Positions 52,090-60,191 of a stretch of 64,000 nt of DNA are shown piece by piece. The notes below the pieces were generated by a model. The model did not search any database and was not told the origin of the DNA. It saw only the letters and a list, made by a program, of their open reading frames with translations. The DNA is from an uncultured Oscillospiraceae bacterium (GTDB lineage Bacteria; Bacillota; Clostridia; Oscillospirales; Oscillospiraceae): positions 1 through 64,000 of the forward strand of contig CANRMY010000002.1 of assembly GCA_947631845.1 (NCBI GenBank), written 5' to 3'. Positions within the stretch are counted from its first letter, which is position 1. The number at the start of each line of letters is the position of its first letter. The translations under genes were made by a program, and so were the position numbers.

Positions 52090-53394
52090 ATGCCCAAACG
52101 ACTTCTTGCCGCTGTTCTGGCGGCACTATTGACCCTCTCCCTCGCCGGGTGCCAAAAAGGCGGGATCATCGAGTCCGATGAGGAATTTCAGAAGAATATG
52201 CACCAGTCCAACACAAATGAACTGGAAGACATCTGTGAGACGCAGGACGGGTTCTACTTTGTCCTCCATGAGCGCACGGGGTCGCACCTGTACTTTATGG
52301 ACAGGGACGGGGGCGCGGCCACGATCCTCTGCGCCAAGCCCGACTGCGGCCACTCCGATGAGACCTGCAACGCCGACATCGGCGCGTGGCAGCTCTGGAC
52401 CGCCGGGGGGAGGCTCTACTACACCTATTTCGACTACGAGGAGAAAAACGGCCAGGTCGTGACCCGCGGGCTCCGGCTGCACTCCGCCTCCACCGACGGC
52501 ACGAGAAGAAAGGTGGTGCAGGAGCTGGAATTCCAGCCCGGAGGGGACACCTCCCCCTGGCAGCCTCAGCCCATTTTGCACCGGGGCGTGGTCTATTTCC
52601 CCTACAGCGGCGTGCTCTACGCCGTGCCCCTGGGCGGGGACATCCACAAGGACGCCACGGCCATTTGGGGCGAGGAAAATGAGGCGGGGACCGTAGAAAT
52701 CGGGGGCGTCACCGTGGAAAACACGGAATATCTGGGCTTTACCCTCTGGGCGGACGGGGACTTTGTCTATTTCATGGTGGACCTGGACCAGCCCGACGGG
52801 TCGCGCAAGGACACGCTCCTCGCCTACGACACCCGGGACAAGAGCGTCAGGGAGGTCTGGAGGACACCCGACGCCGACGAGGTGGGGGAGTGGATGACCA
52901 CCGGCGTCTCGGTGAGCCAGTGGTATGTGATAGACGGTAAAATCTACTTCTACCTCTCCGGTGGGGACTTCTGGCGCTCGGATCTCACCACAGGCGAGAC
53001 GGTGAAGCTGGCCGATACCCACGAAAAAGCCGCCTACGGCAGCGCGATCTTCTCCGATGACTATCTCTGCGTCCTCAACGACGTCCCGGAGGACCCCTGC
53101 GGCACCTCCTACTCCTTTGTGGGCGGCAACGACTACGTCGGCGGGGACACCATCTTCGTCTACGGGCTGGACGGGAGCTTCAAAAAGGAGCTGTCCTTAA
53201 AGGCGCTCTACGACGAATTCGACACCCTCACCCACTGCGCTCTGGCCTTCTGCTCCGGTGACAGCGTCTATCTCGTGGCCGACGCCGGCACCATGAGCTG
53301 GTCGGGCGGCGTCGGCTCAAAAAATTCAAATGATATCCTCTTCCGCGTCAGCATCGCCACCGGCGAGATCACTCAAATCTACAACTGGGAGTAA
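52090..53394 (+). CDS. Propeller-like lipoprotein 2 with C-x4-C-x-H-x4-C motif (434 aa)
   Basis: Lipobox SLAGC (Cys21). FQKNMHQS near residue 33 and CAKPDCGHSDETCNA (Cys81, Cys86, His88, Cys93) are shared with lipoprotein 3; a looser version is in lipoprotein 1. The remainder is repeated beta strands with Asp-rich turns (GGDIHKDATAIWGEENEAGT, WADGDFVYFMVDL, KIYFYLSGGDFWRSDL), as in a propeller. Overall it closely resembles lipoprotein 3, indicating tandem duplication. AGGGGG lies about 12 nt before the ATG. First gene of an operon with lipoprotein 3 and the ABC transporter under the TCGTTA promoter. The function is unknown; substrate capture or sensing for the ABC exporter is inferred. Confidence 0.78.
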   Translation: MPKRLLAAVLAALLTLSLAGCQKGGIIESDEEFQKNMHQSNTNELEDICETQDGFYFVLHERTGSHLYFMDRDGGAATILCAKPDCGHSDETCNADIGAWQLWTAGGRLYYTYFDYEEKNGQVVTRGLRLHSASTDGTRRKVVQELEFQPGGDTSPWQPQPILHRGVVYFPYSGVLYAVPLGGDIHKDATAIWGEENEAGTVEIGGVTVENTEYLGFTLWADGDFVYFMVDLDQPDGSRKDTLLAYDTRDKSVREVWRTPDADEVGEWMTTGVSVSQWYVIDGKIYFYLSGGDFWRSDLTTGETVKLADTHEKAAYGSAIFSDDYLCVLNDVPEDPCGTSYSFVGGNDYVGGDTIFVYGLDGSFKKELSLKALYDEFDTLTHCALAFCSGDSVYLVADAGTMSWSGGVGSKNSNDILFRVSIATGEITQIYNWE

Positions 53395-53407
53395 GGAGGA
53401 AAATACC

Positions 53408-54700
53408 ATGAAAACAACGAAAAGGCTTTTTGCCGCATTTCTCGCGGCGGCGCTGTCCCTGTCCGTGACCGCCTGCCAGCGCGCCGGGAAGCTGGACATC
53501 CCCGACGTCCAGGACGGCAGCGGGGACTTTCAGAAAAATATGCATCAGTCCGTCTCGCCGAAGCTCCAATTTGCTTGTGAAACAGAGAATGGAATATATT
53601 TTCAAGTCAAATCTTTTGCTTACTACATAGAAAAGGCGACAAAGAACGCGACGATTCTTTGCGGGAAGCCTGACTGCCCACATGAAGACAAGACCTGCAA
53701 CGCCAGATTTTATTGCCAGAGCCTCTGGGCTTTTGACAACAAGCTGTACTTCTCCAACGACAGCTACATTGAGGAGAACGGCTCCGCTGTGAATTACGGT
53801 AATCGAATTTACCGTGTTGATTTGGACGGCACAAACCGTAAGGCGGTCCAAAATCTGGAGTTTGCTCCCGGCGGCGATATTTCCAACGACCCAACCGAGC
53901 CTATATTGCACAGGGGCATCACATATTTTACATACAGCGGAATCCTCTACGCCCTCCCCTTGGGCGGCGACATTGAGGACGCGGAGGAAATCTGGGGTGA
54001 AAAAATCGAGGATGACGGAAGTCACATCGTCGATCCAAATGAGATGACCTACACGCTATGGGCAGATGAGGACACGATTTACTTCATGGTGAATTTAATG
54101 CAGTCGAATGGGACAATGAAGGACACTTTGTTCGCCTACGACACGGCCACCAAGGATGTTGCCCAAGTATGGCAGACACCGGACGGGTCCGAGGTAGGCC
54201 AGTGGGAGACCGCTGGTGTATCCGTCAGCCAGTGGTACGTCATGGGCGGGAGCATCTACTTTTACCTCTCTGGCGGGGGCTTTTGGAAAACCGACCTTAC
54301 GAGCCATGAGACAGTGAAATTAGCGGACCCCCAGGAGAAAACGCAATACGGCACCGCAATTTTCTCCGACGAGCACCTGTGCATTTTGAACGACACCCCT
54401 CAGACCCTTGGCTGGGACAACAATATTGATTTCACCGGCTACACAGGCGGAGATACCCTCTATATCTACGGCCTGGACGGAGAATTTCAAAAGGAGCTGT
54501 CCCTGAAATCCCTGTACGAGGAAATAAATGGTGTGAACCACATTCAGTTGTCCTTTTTCTCTGGCGACGACATCTATTTTATTGTGGATGCCACCACAAT
54601 GACCGGTGAAGCGGGCGTTGGATTTGCCCATCACAGCAGCCTGATTCTCTGCTGCGTAAACATCGGGTCCGGCGAGATTACACAGATTTACAACTGGTAA
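53408..54700 (+). CDS. Propeller-like lipoprotein 3 with C-x4-C-x-H-x4-C motif (430 aa)
   Basis: Lipobox SVTAC (Cys23), FQKNMHQS near residue 41, CGKPDCPHEDKTCNA (Cys85, Cys90, His92, Cys97), then the same strand pattern as lipoprotein 2 (ALPLGGDIEDAEEIWGEKIE, IYFYLSGGGFWKTDLTSHET). The middle of the gene (about 53570-54400) is visibly more AT-rich than its neighbours, suggesting gene conversion or transfer of part of it. The start is the ATG at 53408 after AAGGAGG, 13 bp past the lipoprotein 2 stop. The ABC ATPase gene follows after 13 bp. Confidence 0.78.
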   Translation: MKTTKRLFAAFLAAALSLSVTACQRAGKLDIPDVQDGSGDFQKNMHQSVSPKLQFACETENGIYFQVKSFAYYIEKATKNATILCGKPDCPHEDKTCNARFYCQSLWAFDNKLYFSNDSYIEENGSAVNYGNRIYRVDLDGTNRKAVQNLEFAPGGDISNDPTEPILHRGITYFTYSGILYALPLGGDIEDAEEIWGEKIEDDGSHIVDPNEMTYTLWADEDTIYFMVNLMQSNGTMKDTLFAYDTATKDVAQVWQTPDGSEVGQWETAGVSVSQWYVMGGSIYFYLSGGGFWKTDLTSHETVKLADPQEKTQYGTAIFSDEHLCILNDTPQTLGWDNNIDFTGYTGGDTLYIYGLDGEFQKELSLKSLYEEINGVNHIQLSFFSGDDIYFIVDATTMTGEAGVGFAHHSSLILCCVNIGSGEITQIYNW

Positions 54701-54713
54701 TGAGGTGCGGGAA

Positions 54714-55457
54714 ATGAAACTTGAACTCATCAATCTCACAAAGCAATATGGCAATTTCACCGCGCTCGACCATGTGAACATCACCTTTACCGAGGGCATT
54801 TACGGCATCCTCGGCGCAAACGGCGCGGGGAAGTCCACCATGATGAACCTCTTGACCGACAACATCCCCCGGACGGAGGGGCAAATCCTCTTTGACGGGA
54901 CGGATATTTTGAAGCTGGGCCGCGACTTCCGGCGCGTCCTGGGCTATATGCCCCAACAACAAGGCTACTACGAACACATGACGGCGCAGACATTTCTCTC
55001 CTATATGGCCGACCTGAAAGCTATTCCGAAAAAGCAGGCCAGAGCGGAAATTGAAAAGCTGCTGGAAATCACAAATCTGTCCGACGTGCGCCACAAGAAG
55101 CTGGGCGGCTACTCCGGCGGCATGAAACAGCGGGTCCTGCTGGCGCAGGCCCTTCTGGGCGACCCCAAGGTGGTCATCCTCGACGAGCCCACGGCGGGGC
55201 TGGACCCCAAGGAGCGCATCCGTATTCGAAACTTCATCGCCGACCTCTCCCGGGAGCGGATCATCCTCCTGGCGACCCACATCGTCAGCGACATCGAGTC
55301 CATCTCCGACCAGATTTTAATGATGAAAAAAGGCCGTGTGGTGGGCATGGACCGGCCGGACCGGCTCATCGAGAACGTGGCCCAGGAGGTGCGGGAGAGC
55401 GTGGTGCCGGGGCATTTCAGCCTGGAGGACGTGTACCTCTACTATTTGGGTGAATGA
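54714..55457 (+). CDS. ABC exporter ATPase (247 aa)
   Basis: Cytoplasmic ATPase for the adjacent membrane protein: Walker A LGANGAGKSTMMNLL, Q-loop YMPQQQGYYEHM, signature YSGGMKQRVLLAQAL, Walker B VVILDEPTAGLDP and switch LLATHIVSD. It resembles antimicrobial-peptide and lantibiotic-type (BcrA-like) ATPases. The start is the ATG at 54714, 6 nt after GAGGTG; an in-frame GTG at 54705 would lie inside that site. The stop is separated by 1 nt from the permease ATG. Confidence 0.93.
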   Translation: MKLELINLTKQYGNFTALDHVNITFTEGIYGILGANGAGKSTMMNLLTDNIPRTEGQILFDGTDILKLGRDFRRVLGYMPQQQGYYEHMTAQTFLSYMADLKAIPKKQARAEIEKLLEITNLSDVRHKKLGGYSGGMKQRVLLAQALLGDPKVVILDEPTAGLDPKERIRIRNFIADLSRERIILLATHIVSDIESISDQILMMKKGRVVGMDRPDRLIENVAQEVRESVVPGHFSLEDVYLYYLGE

Positions 55458-55458
55458 T

Positions 55459-57831
55459 ATGAGAGAGCTTGGACGTATTTTCTCCCGGCGGCGGCTGACG
55501 CTGGGCCTGGTTCTGATTTTGATGCTCAACGGCTTCCTCTTTGTCCGCGAACAGCGGGAAAACGACTATGGGCTTGACTTGGAACTCCCCAGCAGCGGCT
55601 TCATCTTCGTTGACGGTACATTTATGACGACCCAGGAGCCGGTGGACGCGTGGGCGGCGTACCGGCGGTACTCGGAATGGCTCGACCGGGCGCGGAAGCT
55701 GCCCCTTGCCGACGCCGTTACGATGTTGACCGATGAAAAGGCGGCGCTTTCCGCGAAGATCACCGGCGACACCGACACAGAGAATGACCAGCTGGATTAT
55801 GTGGCGGTCAATAATCTGTTGGCGCAGACCGATTACCTGACCGGCTACGGCGGGTGGCTGGAGAACATCCAGAAAAACAAGGAAAACCTCCTGACCTTCT
55901 CCATCTTTAACGACCCCGACAGCTTCTCCGGACGGAACATCCTCAAAACGGCGGATGAATTTGAAAAGCTCCAGGGCGTGGAGCTGACCCTGGGGACGGA
56001 CGGCGCGGTGGATTCGTTCATGTCCTTTCGGCTCACGGATTACTTTCTGCTGTTGGTGCTTCTCCTCGTGGCCTTGTCCTTCTTGGAGGAGCGCAAGGCG
56101 GGATTGTGGAGCGTCGTTCACGCCGCGCCAAACGGGCGATTCAAGCTGGCAATTCGCCGGACACTGATCCTGTTCGGCGCATCGGTGGCCGGGGTGCTGC
56201 TGCTCTATGGCACAGACCTTGCGCTGGGCTTCTCCCTTTACGGCGGTTTTGGAGATTTGGACCGCGCTGTGCAATCCGTGGAGACGCTGGGGAGACTGCC
56301 CATGCTGACAACGGTGGGCGGATTTCTCGTCCGCTTCTTCCTCCTTCGCATCGCCGCCGCCTTTTTGGTGAGCCTCCTTCTCTGGCTCATGCTGACGGCC
56401 ATCAACAACGTGAAATACACCATCATCGTGGCGGCGGGGGCGCTGGCCGTGGAGTACAGCCTTTACACCTTTTTGCCGGTGCAGAGCGCCTTCAACATCC
56501 TTAAATACTTCAACCTCTTTACATACATCAGCCTGTCCGACCTCTACACGAACTACCTGAATATCGACATCTTCAGCTATCCGCTGGGGATACGGAGCAT
56601 CTCACAGCTGGCCTTGATCCCGCTGTGCTTACTCTTGACGGCGATATGTGTGTATGTTCATTGTCACAAAAAGCCCGCCGCGGGGCGGGACCTCTTGGGC
56701 CGTGTGGCGTACAAGCTCAACAGCGTCACGGACAAGTTTTTACGTCGCCTGCATCTCATGGGCATGGAGCTTCACAAAACGCTGTGGATCCAAAAGGGCA
56801 TCGTGATCGTTGTCCTGCTGATTTATGTAGTTTTCGGCCTGTCCTACACCGTCTCCATCCCCGTCATGTCCTCCGCGGAACAGGCGGCGCGCCAATACAC
56901 CACCCAGTTTGCCGGGGAGATCACCGACGGCACCTTTGCCCGGATGGACGCGGAACAGAAGCTTTTGGACAACGACCTTGCCGCCTACGAGGACGCCAAG
57001 GCCGCCTATGACGCCGGCCTTTTCGAGTACCCGGAGCTGGACAAGTACGCCCGGGAGGCGGCCGCGGCGCAGACAAAGAGCGAGGGGCTTTCCAAAGTTC
57101 GCTCCCGCGCCGAAGAATTGCGTGACAAGGGCGCGGCGGAGGGCTTCACCCCGTGGCTGATCGACGAGACGCCCTTTGAGAGTGTGTACGGCAGCCGAGC
57201 GCAGAGCAATCAGCAACAGGCCGCGCTGGTGGCTGTTCTGGCTTTGACGCTGCTTCTTGCCGGAAGTATGGTCTACGAGCGGCAATCCGGCATGACATAT
57301 CTCCTGAAATCCACGGCACGGGGCCGGGGTGCGCTGATTCTCCGAAAGCTCCTGCTGGCGGCGGGAATGACTACCCTTGTCTGGACTGTGGTCTATGGCA
57401 TGGAGGTCTACGCCTTGCTGTCCAGCTTCGATATACCCGCATGGAGCGCCTCGGCAAAGAATCTCTCCATGCTGACAGCATTTCCGCTGAACTGCTCCAT
57501 TACCGGCGCGCTGGTGCTGTTATACGTTTTCCGCTGGCTCATGCTTTTCTGCGGGGCGGTCATTGTGCTTCTTATTTCCAGCCGCATGAAACGTATGGAG
57601 GTAGCCTACATTGCCGCCAGCGCCGTGACGCTGATCCCGTCCGTCCTCTACGTCTACATGGGCATCGGCGCGCTGCGCCCCCTGTCCCTCACCCTGCCCG
57701 TGGCGGCCATGCCCCTCATCCTCAGCGCCGGCGGCGCCTTGACAGACGCGGGCCTTGCCTTGGCCGCGCTCCTTGCGACAGCCGCCGTATCCACAGCCTG
57801 CGTTTCCGTTCAGGCGAGAGGTAAAAGCTGA
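55459..57831 (+). CDS. Large ABC-2-type membrane protein (790 aa)
   Basis: Membrane subunit of the exporter. Two halves, each with an N-terminal helix, an extracellular region of 120-150 residues (ADAVTMLTDEKAALSAKITG; second half DAEQKLLDNDLAAYEDAKAA) and then about six helices. The first half begins at residue 1 and the second near residue 430 (LHKTLWIQKGIVIVVLLIYV). This pseudo-duplication suggests a fusion of two ABC-2 units, so one polypeptide may supply the whole pore. Transported substrate unknown; a peptide or lipid-linked antibiotic is plausible given the two-component control. Last gene of the operon. Confidence 0.82.
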   Translation: MRELGRIFSRRRLTLGLVLILMLNGFLFVREQRENDYGLDLELPSSGFIFVDGTFMTTQEPVDAWAAYRRYSEWLDRARKLPLADAVTMLTDEKAALSAKITGDTDTENDQLDYVAVNNLLAQTDYLTGYGGWLENIQKNKENLLTFSIFNDPDSFSGRNILKTADEFEKLQGVELTLGTDGAVDSFMSFRLTDYFLLLVLLLVALSFLEERKAGLWSVVHAAPNGRFKLAIRRTLILFGASVAGVLLLYGTDLALGFSLYGGFGDLDRAVQSVETLGRLPMLTTVGGFLVRFFLLRIAAAFLVSLLLWLMLTAINNVKYTIIVAAGALAVEYSLYTFLPVQSAFNILKYFNLFTYISLSDLYTNYLNIDIFSYPLGIRSISQLALIPLCLLLTAICVYVHCHKKPAAGRDLLGRVAYKLNSVTDKFLRRLHLMGMELHKTLWIQKGIVIVVLLIYVVFGLSYTVSIPVMSSAEQAARQYTTQFAGEITDGTFARMDAEQKLLDNDLAAYEDAKAAYDAGLFEYPELDKYAREAAAAQTKSEGLSKVRSRAEELRDKGAAEGFTPWLIDETPFESVYGSRAQSNQQQAALVAVLALTLLLAGSMVYERQSGMTYLLKSTARGRGALILRKLLLAAGMTTLVWTVVYGMEVYALLSSFDIPAWSASAKNLSMLTAFPLNCSITGALVLLYVFRWLMLFCGAVIVLLISSRMKRMEVAYIAASAVTLIPSVLYVYMGIGALRPLSLTLPVAAMPLILSAGGALTDAGLALAALLATAAVSTACVSVQARGKS

Positions 57832-57864
57832 TCCCTTTTGTAAAAGCGAAAAAGGCGGGACGGA

Positions 57865-58267
57865 TCAGGCGGGTATGATCGGCAGGTTGTCAAGGCACGG
57901 CGGCAGGTGCATCATATAGTGGTTCGTCATTGGCGTTTCCAGCATGCCGGCGCGGGTAAGCCTGCCCCAGAATACAAGGAGCCACACAGAGCGCAGATCG
58001 GAGGTGACGCCGCCCGCCTCATATATCCTCATGACCCACTCCTCAGGGACCATCTCGAAAAGCTCCTCGTCTTTCAGCCCCGCAAGGATCCTCCTGGTAT
58101 TCATCCCCACTTCGATCATATAGTCACAAAGCGCTTCCGGCCGGATGGCTTTTCCGAAGGAGCTTCAACGCCAGGCCCTTCACCTTTTCGGGGTCCCTGG
58201 CGTTCAGCGCCTCGTGGAAAGCGCGATTGGCCGCGCGGTAATCATCATAGAGCATCTGCTTCAACAT
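57865..58267 (-). pseudogene. Frameshifted gene for a ~133 aa protein of unknown function
   Basis: An excellent GGAGGAG site precedes an ATG at 58265-58267. The first reading frame (MLKQMLYDDYRAANRAFHEA then LNARDPEKVKGLALKLLRK) stops near 58122. Dropping one A from the AAAA run at 58150-58153 (TTTT on the plus strand) joins it to KAIRPEALCDYMIEVGMNTR and on to the stop at 57865, giving one continuous protein of about 133 residues. Either a real inactivating +1 frameshift or a sequencing error. The family was not recognised. It lies convergent to the ABC operon and next to the toxin-antitoxin-like cassette. Confidence 0.65.
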
Positions 58268-58370
58268 GGTGTCTCCTCCTCAAATTCCCGGCTTTCGCCC
58301 ATTTGATATTTAGCAGTATACCACCCAAATCCGAAAATGTAAAACAGCCTCCGATTTTTGTCGGAGGCTG

Positions 58371-58399
58371 TTGACATAAAGTGAAGCGGGTCGTATAAT
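58371..58399 (+). promoter_or_regulatory. Perfect consensus promoter of the toxin-like mRNA (copy A)
   Basis: TTGACA (58371-58376), 17 bp, TATAAT (58394-58399). The 11 bp palindrome ending at 58371 touches the -35 box and may be an operator or an upstream terminator stem. Confidence 0.88.
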
Positions 58400-58450
58400 A
58401 CCTTTTGGGAAGCCGTGGGTACGCGGCCGGAAACAAACGGTGCGGTCTGG

Positions 58451-58471
58451 TCCTCCTTGAAGAAAGGAGGA
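58451..58471 (+). promoter_or_regulatory. Hairpin that locks the ribosome-binding site (copy A)
   Basis: TCCTCCTT (58451-58458) pairs with AAGGAGGA (58464-58471) across a 5 nt loop, burying the Shine-Dalgarno sequence of the small reading frame. Sequestered ribosome sites are typical of type I toxin mRNAs. Confidence 0.75.
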
Positions 58472-58479
58472 ATGTGAAG

Positions 58480-58581
58480 ATGTTCAAAAGCATCCTCCCA
58501 TTGTCTATTACGTTTCATTGGCGCGGACTAAGGTTAACGCTGAGGATAACGAAAGACAAGGCCGCCACTGGGAAAGAGTGA
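58480..58581 (+). CDS. 33-residue basic peptide, candidate type I toxin (copy A)
   Basis: The peptide starts MFKSILPLSITFHWRG and ends TKDKAATGKE. It has a short hydrophobic N-terminal half followed by a Lys/Arg-rich half, so it could associate with membranes or nucleic acids, but it is not a classical hydrophobic toxin helix. The start is the ATG at 58480, 9 nt after AAAGGAGG; GTG at 58474 is too close. Copy B differs at five residues, mostly conservative, and at several silent positions, which indicates selection on the protein. The last ten codons lie within the terminator stem shared with the antisense RNA. The family was not recognised. Confidence 0.65.
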   Translation: MFKSILPLSITFHWRGLRLTLRITKDKAATGKE

Positions 58582-58594
58582 CGGTCTGTCTTTT
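58552..58594. terminator. Bidirectional terminator shared by toxin-like mRNA and antisense RNA (copy A)
   Basis: Arms AAAGACA..GCCGCCACT (58552-58569) and AGTGACGGTC..TGTCTTT (58577-58593), with a bulge and one G-T pair, and T or A runs outside both arms. Suitable for stopping both convergent transcripts. Confidence 0.75.
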
Positions 58595-58683
58595 GCTATG
58601 ATAGAAATATCGTAGCCTGAGACCCCCATGCACTTAGGACCAGGCCGCTGGTTGAAGGCCGTTGCTCACGGCGACCCACTTCT
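58552..58683 (-). ncRNA. Convergent antisense RNA, candidate antitoxin (copy A)
   Basis: Expected RNA of about 130 nt from the perfect minus-strand promoter (58690-58718) to the shared terminator. It overlaps the 3' end of the toxin-like mRNA by about 40 nt. It contains GCGGCCTGGTCCT, also found in similar form in the mRNA leader (GCGGTCTGGTCCT). A CCTGAG/CTTAGG stem (near 58616-58641) takes the place of a TTAAGTTGT/ACAACTTAA stem in copy B, so structure is kept while sequence changes. Confidence 0.65.
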
Positions 58684-58689
58684 ATTGTT

Positions 58690-58718
58690 ATTATACCCGC
58701 TCGCCGCTTGTATGTCAA
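58690..58718 (-). promoter_or_regulatory. Perfect consensus promoter of the antisense RNA (copy A)
   Basis: Minus strand TTGACA (58713-58718), 17 bp, TATAAT (58690-58695). Confidence 0.88.
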
Positions 58719-58725
58719 GCGGTTT

Positions 58726-59346
58726 TTATTTTTCCACCCGTTTCTTATATCCCGCCACGGAGAGGGGGATAGTGGCCGCGCACAGGGCGGCGGCCAGAAG
58801 GGGATAGACGGGGGTGGGGATGCGGGAGGTGACCTTCAGGAGCGTGTAAAAGCCGTCCCCGCCGCCCATGGACGCGCCCACGGCGCCGCCGATGATCCCG
58901 GCGAACAGGATGGTCATGATCCGCCCCTTGGCGTAGCCGAAGCGGAAATTCACGGGGAGCATCAGGGCGAGCCCCACGCCGGCGATAGCGGCGTACAGGC
59001 ACATGGTATCAAAAAAGCCCTTTTGCAGCTCATAGGCGCCTGTCACCGCCCAGAGGCCCTGGAGCATCACCGACACCACCAGCGCCGCGGCGATGCCCAG
59101 CCAGCCCATCACGTATTTCACCGTCACCAGCTGCCGCCGGGAATAGGGGAGCATCAGGGCCAGGGCCTCCCACTGGGTCTGCTCGTCCACGCTCATCAGC
59201 GACACGGAGGTGAGCATCATGGCGTAGAGAAAGGTGAAGGGCACCAAAAGCCCGCCGGGGATGGCGCTGAAGATCACCATCACCAGGAAAAGCGCCCTGA
59301 ATTGGGTGAGCATCAGATAAATATCCTTTCGAAGAAGTGCTTTCAT
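58726..59346 (-). CDS. ABC-2 type permease (206 aa)
   Basis: Small membrane subunit with about six helices (LFLVMVIFSAIPGGLLVPFT, FTFLYAMMLTSVSLMSVDEQ, ALMLPYSRRQLVTVKYVMGW, IMTILFAGIIGGAVGASMGG). The SVDEQTQWEALALMLPYSRR segment is typical of the ABC2_membrane_5/YtrC-like group. ATG overlaps the ATPase stop (ATGA), so translation is coupled. Third gene of a GntR-ATPase-permease operon resembling ytrAB of Bacillus, which responds to cell-wall-active agents. Confidence 0.9.
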   Translation of the reverse strand: MKALLRKDIYLMLTQFRALFLVMVIFSAIPGGLLVPFTFLYAMMLTSVSLMSVDEQTQWEALALMLPYSRRQLVTVKYVMGWLGIAAALVVSVMLQGLWAVTGAYELQKGFFDTMCLYAAIAGVGLALMLPVNFRFGYAKGRIMTILFAGIIGGAVGASMGGGDGFYTLLKVTSRIPTPVYPLLAAALCAATIPLSVAGYKKRVEK

Positions 59347-60191
59347 TCCTTATCCCCCCTGGCAAAAAATACGATGATGTCCTCCAGCGTGGGCTTCTCC
59401 AGGGCGACGCCGGCGGGAGCCAGCCGCCGGTCCACCAGGGCCTCCACGCCGTATTTTCCCCGGCGTTCGCCCTTGACGGCGGCTTTCGGAAGGGCCTCCA
59501 GCTCCGCCTCGGTAATGCGGGCCATGGCGTAATCCTCCAGCAGCCGGTCCTTCTCCTCGAAGAGGAGCAGCTTCCCCTTGTGCAGAAAGGCTATGTAGTC
59601 GCACAGCTTCTCCAGATCGCTGACGATGTGGGAGCTGATCAGCACCGACCGGTCCTCCCGGCGGGTAAAGTCCTCCAGGATGTCCAGGATCTCGTCCCGC
59701 ACCATGGGATCCAGCCCCCCGGTGGGCTCGTCCAGCACCAGGAGCCGGGCGTCGTGGCTGAGGGCGCAGGCCAGGGCCAGCTTCATACGCATGCCCCTGG
59801 AGAAGTCCTTGATCCGCTTCTTCTCCGGCAGATCCAGGCGCTTGAGATACCCGTCGTAAACGGCCTGATCCCACCGGGAGTAGGTGCCGGCCATGATCCG
59901 GCCCAGCTGTTTGGCGTTCAGGGACGTGGGGAAGTGGGCCTCGTCCAGCACCACGCCGATGCTGTCCTTGGTCTTTGTGAAGTCCGGGGCCGTCACGTCG
60001 GCGTCCAGCACCCGGAGCTGCCCGGAATTGGCCCCGGACGCCCCCATGAGAAGGCGGATGAGGGTGGATTTGCCGGCGCCGTTCTCCCCCACCAGCCCCA
60101 GGATGCACCCCTCCGGCAGGGTGAAATGAATGTTACTGAGCGTAAAGCCGGGATAGCTTTTGCTCACATCGCGAACCTCTATGGCGTTCAT
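59343..60191 (-). CDS. ABC transporter ATPase, YtrB-like (282 aa)
   Basis: Walker A VGENGAGKSTLIRLLMG, signature FSRGMRMKLALACAL (degenerate but usual for this group), Walker B LLVLDEPTGGLDP and switch ISSHIVSDLEKL. The C-terminal ~60 residues (LEALPKAAVKGERRGKYGVE) form the short regulatory tail. GAGGAGG precedes the ATG at 60189-60191, which overlaps the GntR stop. Confidence 0.93.
   Translation of the reverse strand: MNAIEVRDVSKSYPGFTLSNIHFTLPEGCILGLVGENGAGKSTLIRLLMGASGANSGQLRVLDADVTAPDFTKTKDSIGVVLDEAHFPTSLNAKQLGRIMAGTYSRWDQAVYDGYLKRLDLPEKKRIKDFSRGMRMKLALACALSHDARLLVLDEPTGGLDPMVRDEILDILEDFTRREDRSVLISSHIVSDLEKLCDYIAFLHKGKLLLFEEKDRLLEDYAMARITEAELEALPKAAVKGERRGKYGVEALVDRRLAPAGVALEKPTLEDIIVFFARGDKE

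Larger units (their letters stand above)
58338..58726. repeat. Toxin-antitoxin-like cassette, copy A
   Basis: About 387 bp shared with 63335-63724. Order: 11 bp perfect palindrome (58344-58354 with 58361-58371) running into a perfect promoter, a leader, a 33-codon reading frame, a shared terminator, and a convergent RNA gene with a perfect promoter on the opposite strand. Its right edge lies at the stop codon of the leftward ABC-2 gene, as copy B does at the stop codon of its own neighbour. Confidence 0.85.

Noticed and set aside
58338..58726. Riboswitch or insertion-sequence end as explanation for the repeated 387 bp cassette
   Set aside because: Two convergent perfect promoters, a shared terminator and a conserved short coding frame fit a toxin-antitoxin locus better; no transposase or terminal repeats were seen.
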